DNA of 32,006 bases from Desulfofustis sp. Lineage in GTDB: Bacteria > Desulfobacterota > Desulfobulbia > Desulfobulbales > Desulfocapsaceae. Position numbers and translations under genes: made by a program. The stretch lies in the NCBI GenBank assembly GCA_013042475.1, contig JABDQA010000041.1:1-32006 (forward strand). Direction: 5' to 3'. This document shows, piece after piece, positions 1 to 8,009 of the stretch (positions within the stretch are counted from its first letter, which is position 1; each line of letters opens with the position of its first letter). Below the pieces are notes generated by a model. It was not told the DNA's origin, did not search any database, and saw only the letters and a program-made list of their open reading frames with translations.

Positions 1-374
1 AACTTGTTCAGGTTGATGGGGAATTGATTATTGATAGCGGAAGTTTTCAGGTTAAGGTTCCTCAACAGTATTATGACGCCTATGGCAACTACAAAGACAA
101 AGAGGTGACATTTGGTGTTCGTCCAGAGGATATTACCGATTCCTTACCGGTAAACTCTCGAGGACAATGGGAAAAACTTGTCGCCAAGGTGAGGTTGGTT
201 GAACCGCTTGGTGCAGAGATCATTTTGGAATTGGAGTCTGGACAGCATAGGTTCACGGCGCGTGTCGATCCTCAATCAAAATCACGTTCTAAGGAAGAAG
301 TTGAAGTGTCTTTTGATATGCGAAAAATGCATCTGTTTGATGCTGAAACGGGAAAAGTAATTTCTCGTAATTAA
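1..374 (+). CDS. Sugar/polyol ABC transporter ATP-binding protein, C-terminal part (cut by window edge)
   Basis: Only the C-terminal ~120 residues are present; the frame is open from base 3 and the gene starts left of the window. What remains matches the TOBE/OB regulatory domain of MalK/UgpC/SmoK-type ATPases: the VRPEDI motif, then VEPLGAE, and the closing KMHLFDAETGKVI. The Walker motifs lie outside the window, so ATPase function is inferred from family. In the cell this subunit would drive import of a sugar or sugar alcohol through a membrane permease pair. The two following genes (mannitol-type dehydrogenase, fructokinase-type kinase) point to a polyol, as in the smo/mtl operon of Rhodobacter sphaeroides. 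The 232 bp up to the next gene contain no convincing ORF. Confidence 0.9.
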   Translation, partial: LVQVDGELIIDSGSFQVKVPQQYYDAYGNYKDKEVTFGVRPEDITDSLPVNSRGQWEKLVAKVRLVEPLGAEIILELESGQHRFTARVDPQSKSRSKEEVEVSFDMRKMHLFDAETGKVISRN

Positions 375-606
375 ACGTTATTCTTACAGCAATTTTAAAG
401 CAACCAATTCTCTTCCTCGCTGCAATGAAAGACGTGTACTTCAGGTGATCCGTCGAATGGGTGAGGCGTCAAATACCGAGCTTGCCCATCACCCCAATCT
501 GACCAATACAGACGCAGGTACCAGCGTTTCCAATTTCCACGGTGTAAATTTTTTGTACCGAGGAGGAAAGCACTGACATCCAAGCATCTAACAAAGGAAA
601 ACTATT

Positions 607-2088
607 ATGACAATAAGACTTTCCGCGCACAGTCTTGGAGACATTTCTTCGGTGGCCGCAACTCCTTCCTACAATCGTCAGGACCTATCTGCAGGTATTG
701 TCCATTTCGGTGTTGGCAATTTTCACCGCGCCCATCAGGCTGTTTTTCTTGACGACCTTTTCAATACCGGCCGCGATTATGACTGGGCAATAATAGGCGC
801 CGGGGTCCTGCCATGGGACGAAAAGATGCGCCAGGTGCTCGCCGCCCAGGACTTTCTGACAACCGTTGTAGAGCAGTCCGCCAGTCACAGTGCTGCCCGT
901 ATTACAAGCTCAATGATTGATTTTCTTTCTCCCGATAGCACAACTGCTATTATCGACACACTCGCTTCCCCTGCTGTTCGCATTGTGTCGCTGACCATCA
1001 CCGAGGGCGGATATTTCATTGATCCAGCAACAAACGTTTTCGATGCTGACAATCCGCAAATCGTTTCTGACGCGGCTACACCCGAGACCCCGAAGACCGT
1101 TTTTGGTCTGATTGTAGAGGCACTCAAACGCAGGCGCCGGGCAGGGATTCAGCCTTTTACGATAATGTCATGTGACAATATACCCCACAACGGTCCAGTT
1201 ACCTGCAACGCAGTTGCCGGACTGGCCAACCTTTCAGACCCTGAATTGGCTCAGTGGATTCAAACAGAAGTGGCCTTCCCAAGTGGCATGGTGGATCGTA
1301 TCACCCCGGCGACAGGTGAGCGCGAACGCGAAATACTGGCAAGAGATTACGGCCTTGAAGATGCCAGGCCGGTTTTCTGCGAAGACTTTATTCAGTGGGT
1401 ACTTGAAGATAATTTCCCAGCCGGTCGTCCGGCTTTGGAGACTGTCGGGGTCACTTTCGTCCCTGATGTAACATCCTATGAGAATATGAAGATTCGTATT
1501 CTCAATGGCGGGCATGCGGTTATTGCCTATCCCTCCGGCCTTATGGATATCCATTTTGCTCATGAGGCAATGGAACATCCATTGATTCGGTCTTTTCTTG
1601 AAAAAGTTGAACAAGATGAAATCATACCCACCGTCCCCCCTGTCCCGAATACAGATTTGGCGGATTATTTCAAAAAGATCGAGGAGCGATTCGCAAATCC
1701 TAAGATTGGGGATACGATTCGACGACTGTGTCTGGATGGATCAAATCGGCAGCCGAAGTTCATTATCCCTTCCATTGCCGACCGTATAAAAGCTGGTGCA
1801 GGAATTGACGGACTGGCGCTCGAGTCGGCGCTGTGGTGCCGCTATTGTTACGGTACAACCGAAAGCAATCGAGATATCGAGCCCAACGATCCCAACTGGG
1901 ACCATCTCGTTTCCGCTTCTCGTGCATCCAAGGATAACCCAATGATATGGTTGGAAATGGAAGATATTTATGGCACAGTCGGGCAAGCTGCAATGTTTCG
2001 GGAACGCTTTGCCTTCATGCTCCAGAAAGTCTGGTCTGAAGGTGTAGAGAGGGTTATAGAAGGATACCTGCAGAACTCGCTTGATTAA
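607..2088 (+). CDS. mtlK: Mannitol dehydrogenase family protein (polyol 2-dehydrogenase)
   Basis: A 493-residue long-chain polyol dehydrogenase expected to oxidise D-mannitol or a related polyol (arabinitol, sorbitol) to the ketose with NAD+ in the cytoplasm. The N-terminal Rossmann segment has GVGNFHRAH at residues 35-43. The catalytic segment reads KIRILNGGH, giving K295, N300 and H303; from memory these are the numbers of the catalytic residues of Pseudomonas fluorescens mannitol 2-dehydrogenase. Length is normal for the family. The ATG is preceded by AAAGGA about 9 bases upstream. It lies between a polyol-type ABC ATPase and a PfkB kinase, so the path would be import, oxidation to fructose, then phosphorylation. 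Uronate-type reductases (UxuB) are the same superfamily, so exact substrate is uncertain. Confidence 0.93.
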   Translation: MTIRLSAHSLGDISSVAATPSYNRQDLSAGIVHFGVGNFHRAHQAVFLDDLFNTGRDYDWAIIGAGVLPWDEKMRQVLAAQDFLTTVVEQSASHSAARITSSMIDFLSPDSTTAIIDTLASPAVRIVSLTITEGGYFIDPATNVFDADNPQIVSDAATPETPKTVFGLIVEALKRRRRAGIQPFTIMSCDNIPHNGPVTCNAVAGLANLSDPELAQWIQTEVAFPSGMVDRITPATGEREREILARDYGLEDARPVFCEDFIQWVLEDNFPAGRPALETVGVTFVPDVTSYENMKIRILNGGHAVIAYPSGLMDIHFAHEAMEHPLIRSFLEKVEQDEIIPTVPPVPNTDLADYFKKIEERFANPKIGDTIRRLCLDGSNRQPKFIIPSIADRIKAGAGIDGLALESALWCRYCYGTTESNRDIEPNDPNWDHLVSASRASKDNPMIWLEMEDIYGTVGQAAMFRERFAFMLQKVWSEGVERVIEGYLQNSLD

Positions 2089-2286
2089 AGCTTGCCCCTG
2101 GGCTTGAAAATCAAGGGCGCCATAAGGAGTTTGATACCTTTTCCGGCTGAGCGTGGCGCACTCTATAACCAATTGGATATATTTAAATTAATCATTAGTC
2201 TGTCTGTTTTTTTTCTTCTCTGGCTAGGCACGCATTAAATCATGCTGCTCACCCTCAGTTTTCAAAAAGATAGTAGAGGTAGTTGA

Positions 2287-3168
2287 ATGGAGCAAGTTAA
2301 GATTGCTGGTATTGGTGAGATACTATGGGATGTCTTGCCTGATTCGGAGCAACTGGGTGGTGCACCAATTAATTTTACTTACCACGTTTCAGCTCTTGGG
2401 GCTGAAGCGGTGGCTATATCGACAATCGGTAACGATAACAGAGGTGAGAACGCCCTAAAGGAGTTGCAGAAAAGAGGAGTAAACACCTCCTACATAAGTG
2501 TTTTAGAGCAATTCGACACCGGATATGTCACTGCCCGAGTTGATGGAAAAGGAATCGCAACCTATGAATTCCCTGATGATGTTGCCTGGGACCACCTCAC
2601 CATAAACCCTGCCGCGCAACTATGTGCAGCGGAGCTTCAGGCCATTTGTTTCGGCACACTTGCCCAAAGATCAGATTCGGCACGATTAACAATTCAGAAT
2701 TACCTGGGAACCACATCTGAAAAAACCTTGAAAGTCTGTGATCTCAACCTTCGCCAAAACTTTTATAACCGGGCGATCATTGAAACGTCGCTCAAAATAT
2801 GCACGGTTTTAAAGCTTAATGATGATGAACTAACCGTTATATCATCACTTTTTTTGCTTAGCGGTGCCGAACATGAACAAATAGAAGCACTCCGGAAACA
2901 CTTTGATCTTGAGCTTGTAATTCTTACCAAGGGAAGTAACGGCTCCGTTTTAATTGCGAAGGACGACATATCCAGACATCAGGGCATCGCTACCGAAGTC
3001 GTCGATACAATTGGTGCTGGTGACTCATTCACCGCAGCCGTGGTAACTGGATTGCTGCGCAACAACACACTAGATGAGATTAATGAAAAAGCAAACCGCC
3101 TGGCAGCATACGTGTGCGGCCAGCCCGGGGCAATGCCGCCAGTTCCTCAACACTACAGGCTACCTTGA
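2287..3168 (+). CDS. PfkB-family carbohydrate kinase, probable fructokinase
   Basis: A 293-residue ribokinase/PfkB-fold sugar kinase. The substrate-side motif GGAPINFTYH lies at residues 24-33 and the PfkB signature DTIGAGDSFTA at 240-250, with D246 as the predicted catalytic base. The start GEILWDVLPD and the GGAP motif are typical of fructokinases. It would phosphorylate the ketose produced by the upstream mannitol-type dehydrogenase with ATP in the cytoplasm. AGAGGT precedes the ATG by about 8 bases. A 198-bp gap separates it from the dehydrogenase, and a strong hairpin follows its stop, so it is probably the last gene of the polyol operon. In R. sphaeroides the equivalent position is held by mtlZ; the symbol is not assigned because specificity cannot be read from sequence. 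Confidence 0.9.
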   Translation: MEQVKIAGIGEILWDVLPDSEQLGGAPINFTYHVSALGAEAVAISTIGNDNRGENALKELQKRGVNTSYISVLEQFDTGYVTARVDGKGIATYEFPDDVAWDHLTINPAAQLCAAELQAICFGTLAQRSDSARLTIQNYLGTTSEKTLKVCDLNLRQNFYNRAIIETSLKICTVLKLNDDELTVISSLFLLSGAEHEQIEALRKHFDLELVILTKGSNGSVLIAKDDISRHQGIATEVVDTIGAGDSFTAAVVTGLLRNNTLDEINEKANRLAAYVCGQPGAMPPVPQHYRLP

Positions 3169-3176
3169 AAAATGGT

Positions 3177-3210
3177 ATTTTCACCCGAACTCTGAGTTGC
3201 GGGTGAAAAT
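3177..3210 (+). terminator. Hairpin after the kinase gene, likely transcription terminator
   Basis: A perfect 11-bp stem (3177-3187 with 3200-3210, ATTTTCACCCG / CGGGTGAAAAT). The loop can itself pair AACTC with GAGTT. It starts 9 bases after the kinase stop codon. The tract after it is TTAAT, only weakly T-rich, but the stem itself has A- and T-runs on its flanks, so it may work in both directions. Confidence 0.65.
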
Positions 3211-3455
3211 TTAATCCTTGACATATCGACTATATGCCTGCGGTTAAATTTGCGCACGCGCCTTGATGTTGAACAAAAACTTTTATTTTTCCAGGCAGCC
3301 TACAGGTTGGAATGAAGGCAATATAAAAAATAAGAATTATTTACAAAAAGCGGCAAAAAGTACCCGTAAGATCTGAACACATTCTCTAGACAAAAATCTG
3401 ATCATAAAATCGCTATTCTCAAAACCACCTTCTACCTACCAATTTTTTAAATACC

Positions 3456-3938
3456 ATGAACATTCGTCCCTTACACCATAACGATATAGAAAAAACTGCA
3501 AAAATACATGAAGCTGCATTTGTGCGACAAAAGCTGTCGTACGAATGGATTGAAAGTAATAGCAAGGCATATCCTAGAGTCCAATACTATGTGGCAGAAA
3601 ATCAGAACAATGAGATAGTTGGCTACATCCAATGGGTTCAAAAAAGCGGTTTTCGCCAAGAGGTAGTTCTTGAAATGGAGCAACTAGCCGTTCTTCCCGA
3701 ATATCATGGAAAAGGTATTGGCAGCAAACTGATTAAAGAGTCGTTACCGCAGATAAATTGTCAACTTGCTGGCAGAGGTGCAAAAATAAAACACATTATC
3801 GTCACCACCAGGTCGGATAACTATGCTCAAAAAATATACCAGAAGACAATAGGGGCGACGGTGGAAGCGACTATTAGGGATCTCTATTCAGCAGACGAAG
3901 TATTAATGGTCGCGCGAAATGTTGAACTATCAACCTAA
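3456..3938 (+). CDS. GNAT family N-acetyltransferase
   Basis: A 160-residue single-domain GNAT protein. The acetyl-CoA pyrophosphate-binding motif A is clear: a beta strand MEQLAVLPEYHGKGIGSKL, with the H-G-K-G-I-G turn around residues 85-90. The expected activity is acetyl transfer from acetyl-CoA to an amine; the acceptor cannot be told. The N-terminus (MNIRPLHHNDIEKTAKIHEAAF) is the usual first strand and helix, which supports this start, though no strong ribosome-binding site precedes it. It stands alone between the polyol operon and a converging minus-strand transporter operon, in AT-richer DNA than either. Confidence 0.85.
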   Translation: MNIRPLHHNDIEKTAKIHEAAFVRQKLSYEWIESNSKAYPRVQYYVAENQNNEIVGYIQWVQKSGFRQEVVLEMEQLAVLPEYHGKGIGSKLIKESLPQINCQLAGRGAKIKHIIVTTRSDNYAQKIYQKTIGATVEATIRDLYSADEVLMVARNVELST

Positions 3939-4290
3939 CAAAGTGGACCCTTAATTGATAATATGATTTTTCCGTTACGCACAATTGCTTACAAGAAAAA
4001 TTTACACAAGAAGATTATCCCTAACCTTTTCTTAGACGATCATATGTTAATCAGATTGGAATATTGACTCGATAAATCTTTTAGCAAATTATATGGCCTT
4101 TGCTAATATCGTAGATTTCTATAAATCTTTATCTACACCTTTCTTTTTAAAGATAAGATTTCAATTGCTTATTTAGAGAAAAGTGGGACAGAAGGGTGCC
4201 TGTACATCCTGAAATTTATTCTCAATGATCATCGACGTTTTTTAAGTAAATAAATGATACTTGATCAACCCCCTAGGCTCATTAATCGAT
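3939..4290. other. AT-rich intergenic region between converging genes
   Basis: 352 bp between the GNAT gene (plus) and the ABC permease gene (minus). I see no ORF with coding character, no RNA gene and no convincing terminator hairpin with a T-run. Confidence 0.6.
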
Positions 4291-5172
4291 TCACATCTTA
4301 CCCTTCCACGGCACAACCTTGCGCTCAATCAGGCGCATGAGCAGATCAAAGAGGTAGGCAATACCGGCGATCACCACAATGCCCATGATGACCACCGCCG
4401 TCTGTAAAAATTGCGAAGCAGTCAGCACCATGTAGCCGATACCCTTTGTTGCCGCGACCATCTCGGCAGCCACCAGGGTAGTCCAACCGAAACCGATCCC
4501 AATCCTCATTGCTGTGATGATCTCAGGCATTGCCGCGGGGAGGATAACATGGCGCAGGACCTGCCAACGGGTTGCCCCGAATGAATAGGCCGCATGGATT
4601 TGCTCGATCGCAGCAGAGCGCACACCTGCTCGGGCACCCAAAGCAACTGGAGCAAACACCGAAAGAAAAATAAGAAGCACTTTTGATGTCTCACCGATTC
4701 CAAACCAGATGATCATTAGTGGAAGGTAAGCGAGTGGCGGGATCGGCCGATAGAATTCAATTGGCGGGTCGAATATACCTCGTATCAGTGGACTCATACC
4801 CATGGCAAGACCGAGCGGGATACCAATTGCACAGGCCAGCAGAAAAGCACTGAATACCCGGCCAGCCGAAATCAGGATGTGCAGCCAGAGCGACGAGCCG
4901 GTAAATCCGTCTTGCCAGATGCTTATAAATTTTGTCACGATGCTTTGCGGAGACGGGACAAATAGCGGCTTCACCCAGCCCATTGCAGTGATCAACCACC
5001 AGACGAACAGAAGCACGGCAATCGTAGCCAGGCTGAGCAGCAGGGTGTCTCCGGAACCGGGAACGCCATAAGTCTCGCCGGGCCGCGTGGGCCGTTCCCG
5101 GGCCAGCCTCGAGATCAAAGAACCTGAGGCAGACTGCTCTTTCTTGCCATTCTCATTGCTCGTGACGCTCAT
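4291..5172 (-). CDS. ABC transporter permease, taurine/sulfonate/nitrate type (TauC/SsuC-like)
   Basis: A 293-residue inner-membrane permease of the BPD_transp_1 family. The first ~40 residues are a polar cytoplasmic extension, followed by about six hydrophobic segments. The EAA loop that docks the ATPase is visible as SFGATRWQVLRHVILPAAMPEI. Sequence around YRPIPPLAYLPLMIIWFGIG is typical of TauC/SsuC. Its ATG overlaps the stop of the ATPase gene (ATGA, 5172-5169), showing translational coupling. Together with the upstream ATPase and binding-protein genes it forms a complete importer. The system may carry taurine, another sulfonate or a different small anion; nearby genes do not include tauD or sulfoacetaldehyde enzymes, so the substrate is open. 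Confidence 0.92.
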   Translation of the reverse strand: MSVTSNENGKKEQSASGSLISRLARERPTRPGETYGVPGSGDTLLLSLATIAVLLFVWWLITAMGWVKPLFVPSPQSIVTKFISIWQDGFTGSSLWLHILISAGRVFSAFLLACAIGIPLGLAMGMSPLIRGIFDPPIEFYRPIPPLAYLPLMIIWFGIGETSKVLLIFLSVFAPVALGARAGVRSAAIEQIHAAYSFGATRWQVLRHVILPAAMPEIITAMRIGIGFGWTTLVAAEMVAATKGIGYMVLTASQFLQTAVVIMGIVVIAGIAYLFDLLMRLIERKVVPWKGKM

Positions 5173-5954
5173 ACAGCCTCCTCATCGGCGAAGATGATTG
5201 CCAGCACTTCCTCGCGGATTTCAATGAACTCTGGTGAAGCCTTGACCGACCTGGCACTGGTTCCCTCCAGAAACTGTTTAGAAAACGGCAGCTCAAACTC
5301 GTGAGTAATTCGGCCGGGCCGCGGTGACATGACGACCAACCGGGTTCCCATGAACAAGGCCTCCTCGACGCTGTGAGTGATGAAAAAGACGGATTTGCCG
5401 GTATCGTGCCAAAGCTGCAGAATAAGCTCCTGAGCCTTTTCCCGCGTCAAGGCGTCCAGCGCACCCAGGGGCTCGTCCATGAGCAGTAATTTGGGGTCGC
5501 AGGTGAGAGCGCGTGCAATACCGACGCGCTGCTGCATGCCGCCGGAGAGATCATAAACCGGTGAGTCTTCGAAGCCGCTCAAGCCAAGCAATTTGATGTA
5601 ATGATCGGCTACTTTGCTGCGCTCTTCTTTGGCGTTCCCCTGCAGCATCAAACCGAACTCGATGTTGTTGCGGACATTGAGCCAGGGTAACAGCGCATGC
5701 TTCTGGAAAACCACTGAGCGATCGGCACCGGGACCTTCCACCGCAGAGCCGTCTAAAATGATGCGCCCATCCGAAGGGGCCAGAAACCCGGCAATCAAAT
5801 TGAGAAGAGTCGACTTTCCGCAGCCAGACGCCCCTATTGAGACAACAAAATCGCCATCATCCATGCTCAGGTTGATCTGCTGCAGCGCTTCGGTTGGAGG
5901 TCTCCCATCTGTACCCGGATAAATGACCGTTGCGTTTTCGATTTTTAGGCTCAT
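5169..5954 (-). CDS. ABC transporter ATP-binding protein, taurine/nitrate type (TauB/SsuB-like)
   Basis: A 261-residue ABC ATPase. Walker A is GASGCGKST (residues 41-49), the Q-loop lies in VVFQKHALLPW, the signature LSGGMQQ is at 137-143, Walker B LLLMDEP at 157-163 and the switch histidine H195 in FFITHSVEEA. The start is taken at MSLKIENATV because it begins the domain and has GGAG upstream; a TTG start at 5981 would add nine residues without a ribosome-binding site. The stop overlaps the permease start. It energises uptake of the ligand delivered by the binding protein encoded upstream. Confidence 0.93.
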   Translation of the reverse strand: MSLKIENATVIYPGTDGRPPTEALQQINLSMDDGDFVVSIGASGCGKSTLLNLIAGFLAPSDGRIILDGSAVEGPGADRSVVFQKHALLPWLNVRNNIEFGLMLQGNAKEERSKVADHYIKLLGLSGFEDSPVYDLSGGMQQRVGIARALTCDPKLLLMDEPLGALDALTREKAQELILQLWHDTGKSVFFITHSVEEALFMGTRLVVMSPRPGRITHEFELPFSKQFLEGTSARSVKASPEFIEIREEVLAIIFADEEAV

Positions 5955-5984
5955 GATGCTGGGTCTCCGCTTAGTCTTCAACTT

Positions 5985-6012
5985 GTCCCACCCTCTATTA
6001 CGAGGGTGGGAC
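5985..6012 (-). promoter_or_regulatory. Intercistronic hairpin between binding-protein and ATPase genes
   Basis: A perfect 11-bp inverted repeat (GTCCCACCCTC, 5985-5995; GAGGGTGGGAC, 6002-6012) with a 6-base loop. It sits 24 bp after the binding-protein stop codon. On the transcript strand it is not followed by a T-run, so it is more likely an mRNA-stabilising or partial-termination stem that lets the binding protein be made in excess over the membrane parts. Confidence 0.6.
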
Positions 6013-6036
6013 TCGTCAATAAATGAAGAGTGCAGA

Positions 6037-7035
6037 TTATTTGACTGCAGCTTTCAGATAATCAACATTTACCGATTGTGAGTAATCATCAGCGGCCTGG
6101 TCGATGCGACCCGCTGATTTGAGAAAGGCTGCAGTATCTTTAACCGCCTTGGCGATGCCACCGCCCATCCAGGCAGGTTCGAGCTGTTCCGACAGGGGAA
6201 GGAATTTGTAGCCCTTGAGCGAGTCCACCACTGTTTCAGGAGCGGCGCCCGTTTGCGCGGCAATCGCTTTTACCTGGGCACTGTCAGCCGTCCAGGCGTC
6301 CATGTTCTGGAGATAGTCGAGATTTGCGGCATCGACCGCTTTCATAAAGGCGATCAGAGAGTCTTTATTGGCAGCTGCGAATTTCTTGTTGACGACCCAG
6401 ACGTTGAAAGTCGGATAGCCCCATTCAGCCACTTTATCCGCACCAACCAGACGTGTACCGGTTTTCAGGATCTCGGTCTGCGCCGGAGGCCAGACAAAAG
6501 CAGCATCGATCGCTTCCTGCTGCCAGGCGGCAGTAATCTGATCCGGCGGCATCCCCATGATGGTCAGATCGTTTTCAGCAATACCGGCGTGATTCAAGGC
6601 CCCCATCAGGGAGAAATGCGCCGTCGAACCAAGGGGCGTAGCAACGCGTTTTCCTTTCAAATCGGCCAATGATTTGATGCCGGCGCCATTTCGCACAATC
6701 AGCGATTCCGATTCACCAATCACGAAATCGAGCATGAATGCTTCGATGTCGACTCCCTGGGTTGCGCCAATAGCGAACGGTGAGGACCCCAGTTCGGCGA
6801 GGGCAACATCGCCGGATGCCATTGCCGCAATCACGTCGGTACCTGAGGCGAATTTACGCCAGTCGACATTCCAGCCGGTAGCCTCTGCCAGTTTACCCTC
6901 ATGCGCAGCCATCTGAACAGGCAACGACTCGCCGAACGTGCCGATTATCACCTTGTCCGCTGCATGAACCGTCACGGTCAGCGCTCCGCACACCATCAGT
7001 GCGCTGAGTAAAAATTTTAAGCTTCTCATTTTCAT
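6037..7035 (-). CDS. ABC transporter periplasmic substrate-binding protein (TauA/SsuA-like)
   Basis: A 332-residue NMT1/TauA-type solute-binding protein. The chosen ATG (7035) has a strong AGGAGG site six bases upstream and opens a signal peptide (MKMRSLKFLLSALMVCGAL..., cleavage near VHA-ADK). An earlier frame extension to 7089 would bury that signal. The mature part shows the family pattern: VIIGTFGESLPVQMA, FASGTDVIAAMASGDVALAELG, then LKGKRVATPLGSTAHFSLMGAL and WVVNKKF. The product would bind the ligand in the periplasm and hand it to the downstream permease. It is first of the three-gene operon; a GntR gene lies 214 bp upstream on the same strand. The ligand is inferred only from family resemblance. 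Confidence 0.92.
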   Translation of the reverse strand: MKMRSLKFLLSALMVCGALTVTVHAADKVIIGTFGESLPVQMAAHEGKLAEATGWNVDWRKFASGTDVIAAMASGDVALAELGSSPFAIGATQGVDIEAFMLDFVIGESESLIVRNGAGIKSLADLKGKRVATPLGSTAHFSLMGALNHAGIAENDLTIMGMPPDQITAAWQQEAIDAAFVWPPAQTEILKTGTRLVGADKVAEWGYPTFNVWVVNKKFAAANKDSLIAFMKAVDAANLDYLQNMDAWTADSAQVKAIAAQTGAAPETVVDSLKGYKFLPLSEQLEPAWMGGGIAKAVKDTAAFLKSAGRIDQAADDYSQSVNVDYLKAAVK

Positions 7036-7249
7036 TGCTACCCTCCTGTCTTCGTTGGTTGTGTTTTTCCGACCCAAAGCTGCGCCCATTCGCTGCTTTG
7101 TCTTAGTGCCGAGGCCCCTCCAGGAACCTCACACCAATTTACCATTTGAAACACCGTACTTTGTTGTGTAGTTGGACGTTGTTGCAGTTTCCCCCGTTTC
7201 CCAATTGTTTTATCACTCTCCAGGCCCCCTATCTAGGTTGTGTGGTTCT

Positions 7250-7930
7250 TCAATGGGCAACCCTGAATATTGTGCCGTAGGTTTCTTTGATGACCTCCAG
7301 TCCGCTTTCGACATTGACAGCAATTGTCTTCTGGAGTCCTTCAGTGTCCTGTTTTTTGAGTGCTTCAATAATCAGACCATGCTCTTTGTTGAATTTAACG
7401 CAATGCTCTTTTTCACGTCGATAAATATTGAGGAAATTTTCCACAGAGCTTCGCAATATTCTGGCGATATTACAGAGATGAGGAAGATTTGAAGCATCAT
7501 AGATAAGAAAGTGAAAACTGCTGTCCAGATGGTGATGATTTTCCGGGCACTGCTGCATGGCGACATGAAGATCTTTAAGATTGGAAATGACATGATCGGT
7601 TATGTTGCCCATTGCCTCAACGCCAAGTTTGACCTCCAGATCTATACGCAGATCATAGATATGGAGAATCTCCTTTCGGGTGGGCGGGGTCTCGACGATA
7701 GCACCCTTGTAAGGAATGTTTTTTACCAACCCAGTTCGATCGAGCCTCATGAGTGCTTCTCTGATCGGGCCGCGGCCTATGTTCAGTTCCTTTTCAAGAT
7801 CAGATAGAATCAGGCGGGAACCTGGGAGTTTTTCCCCGGTCAAGATCATATCGCGAATAATCTCATACGCTTTCAAAGATTTCATTGATGATTGAGAAGC
7901 GCCCACTGCAATACCTTTAGTGAGTTTCAA
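7250..7930 (-). CDS. GntR family transcriptional regulator, FCD domain
   Basis: About 210-226 residues. A winged helix-turn-helix occupies the N-terminal third (SRLILSDLEKELNIGRG then PIREALMRLDRTGLV), followed by an all-helical FCD ligand-binding domain with the metal/ligand-type histidines in DLRIDLE..., DSSFHFLIYDAS and ...HGLIIEALKKQD. Such regulators usually repress a local catabolic operon until a carboxylate or amino-acid ligand binds. It lies between the aminotransferase genes and the ABC transporter on the same strand, so either or both are candidate targets. The start is uncertain: TTG at 7930, a GTG at 7906 with AAAGG just upstream, or ATG at 7885 (MKSLKAYEII) are all possible. Confidence 0.9.
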   Translation of the reverse strand: MKLTKGIAVGASQSSMKSLKAYEIIRDMILTGEKLPGSRLILSDLEKELNIGRGPIREALMRLDRTGLVKNIPYKGAIVETPPTRKEILHIYDLRIDLEVKLGVEAMGNITDHVISNLKDLHVAMQQCPENHHHLDSSFHFLIYDASNLPHLCNIARILRSSVENFLNIYRREKEHCVKFNKEHGLIIEALKKQDTEGLQKTIAVNVESGLEVIKETYGTIFRVAH

Positions 7931-8009
7931 TAAATCTGAGTAGGTTTATGGACTGGTACATAGGCACTACGTACTTAATCTACTGCCGATGATGATGCGG
8001 CAGAACGGT

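Noticed and set aside
395-583. 62-codon minus-strand ORF between the ABC ATPase and mtlK
   Set aside because: It needs a TTG start, has no ribosome-binding site and no recognisable family; non-coding is more likely.
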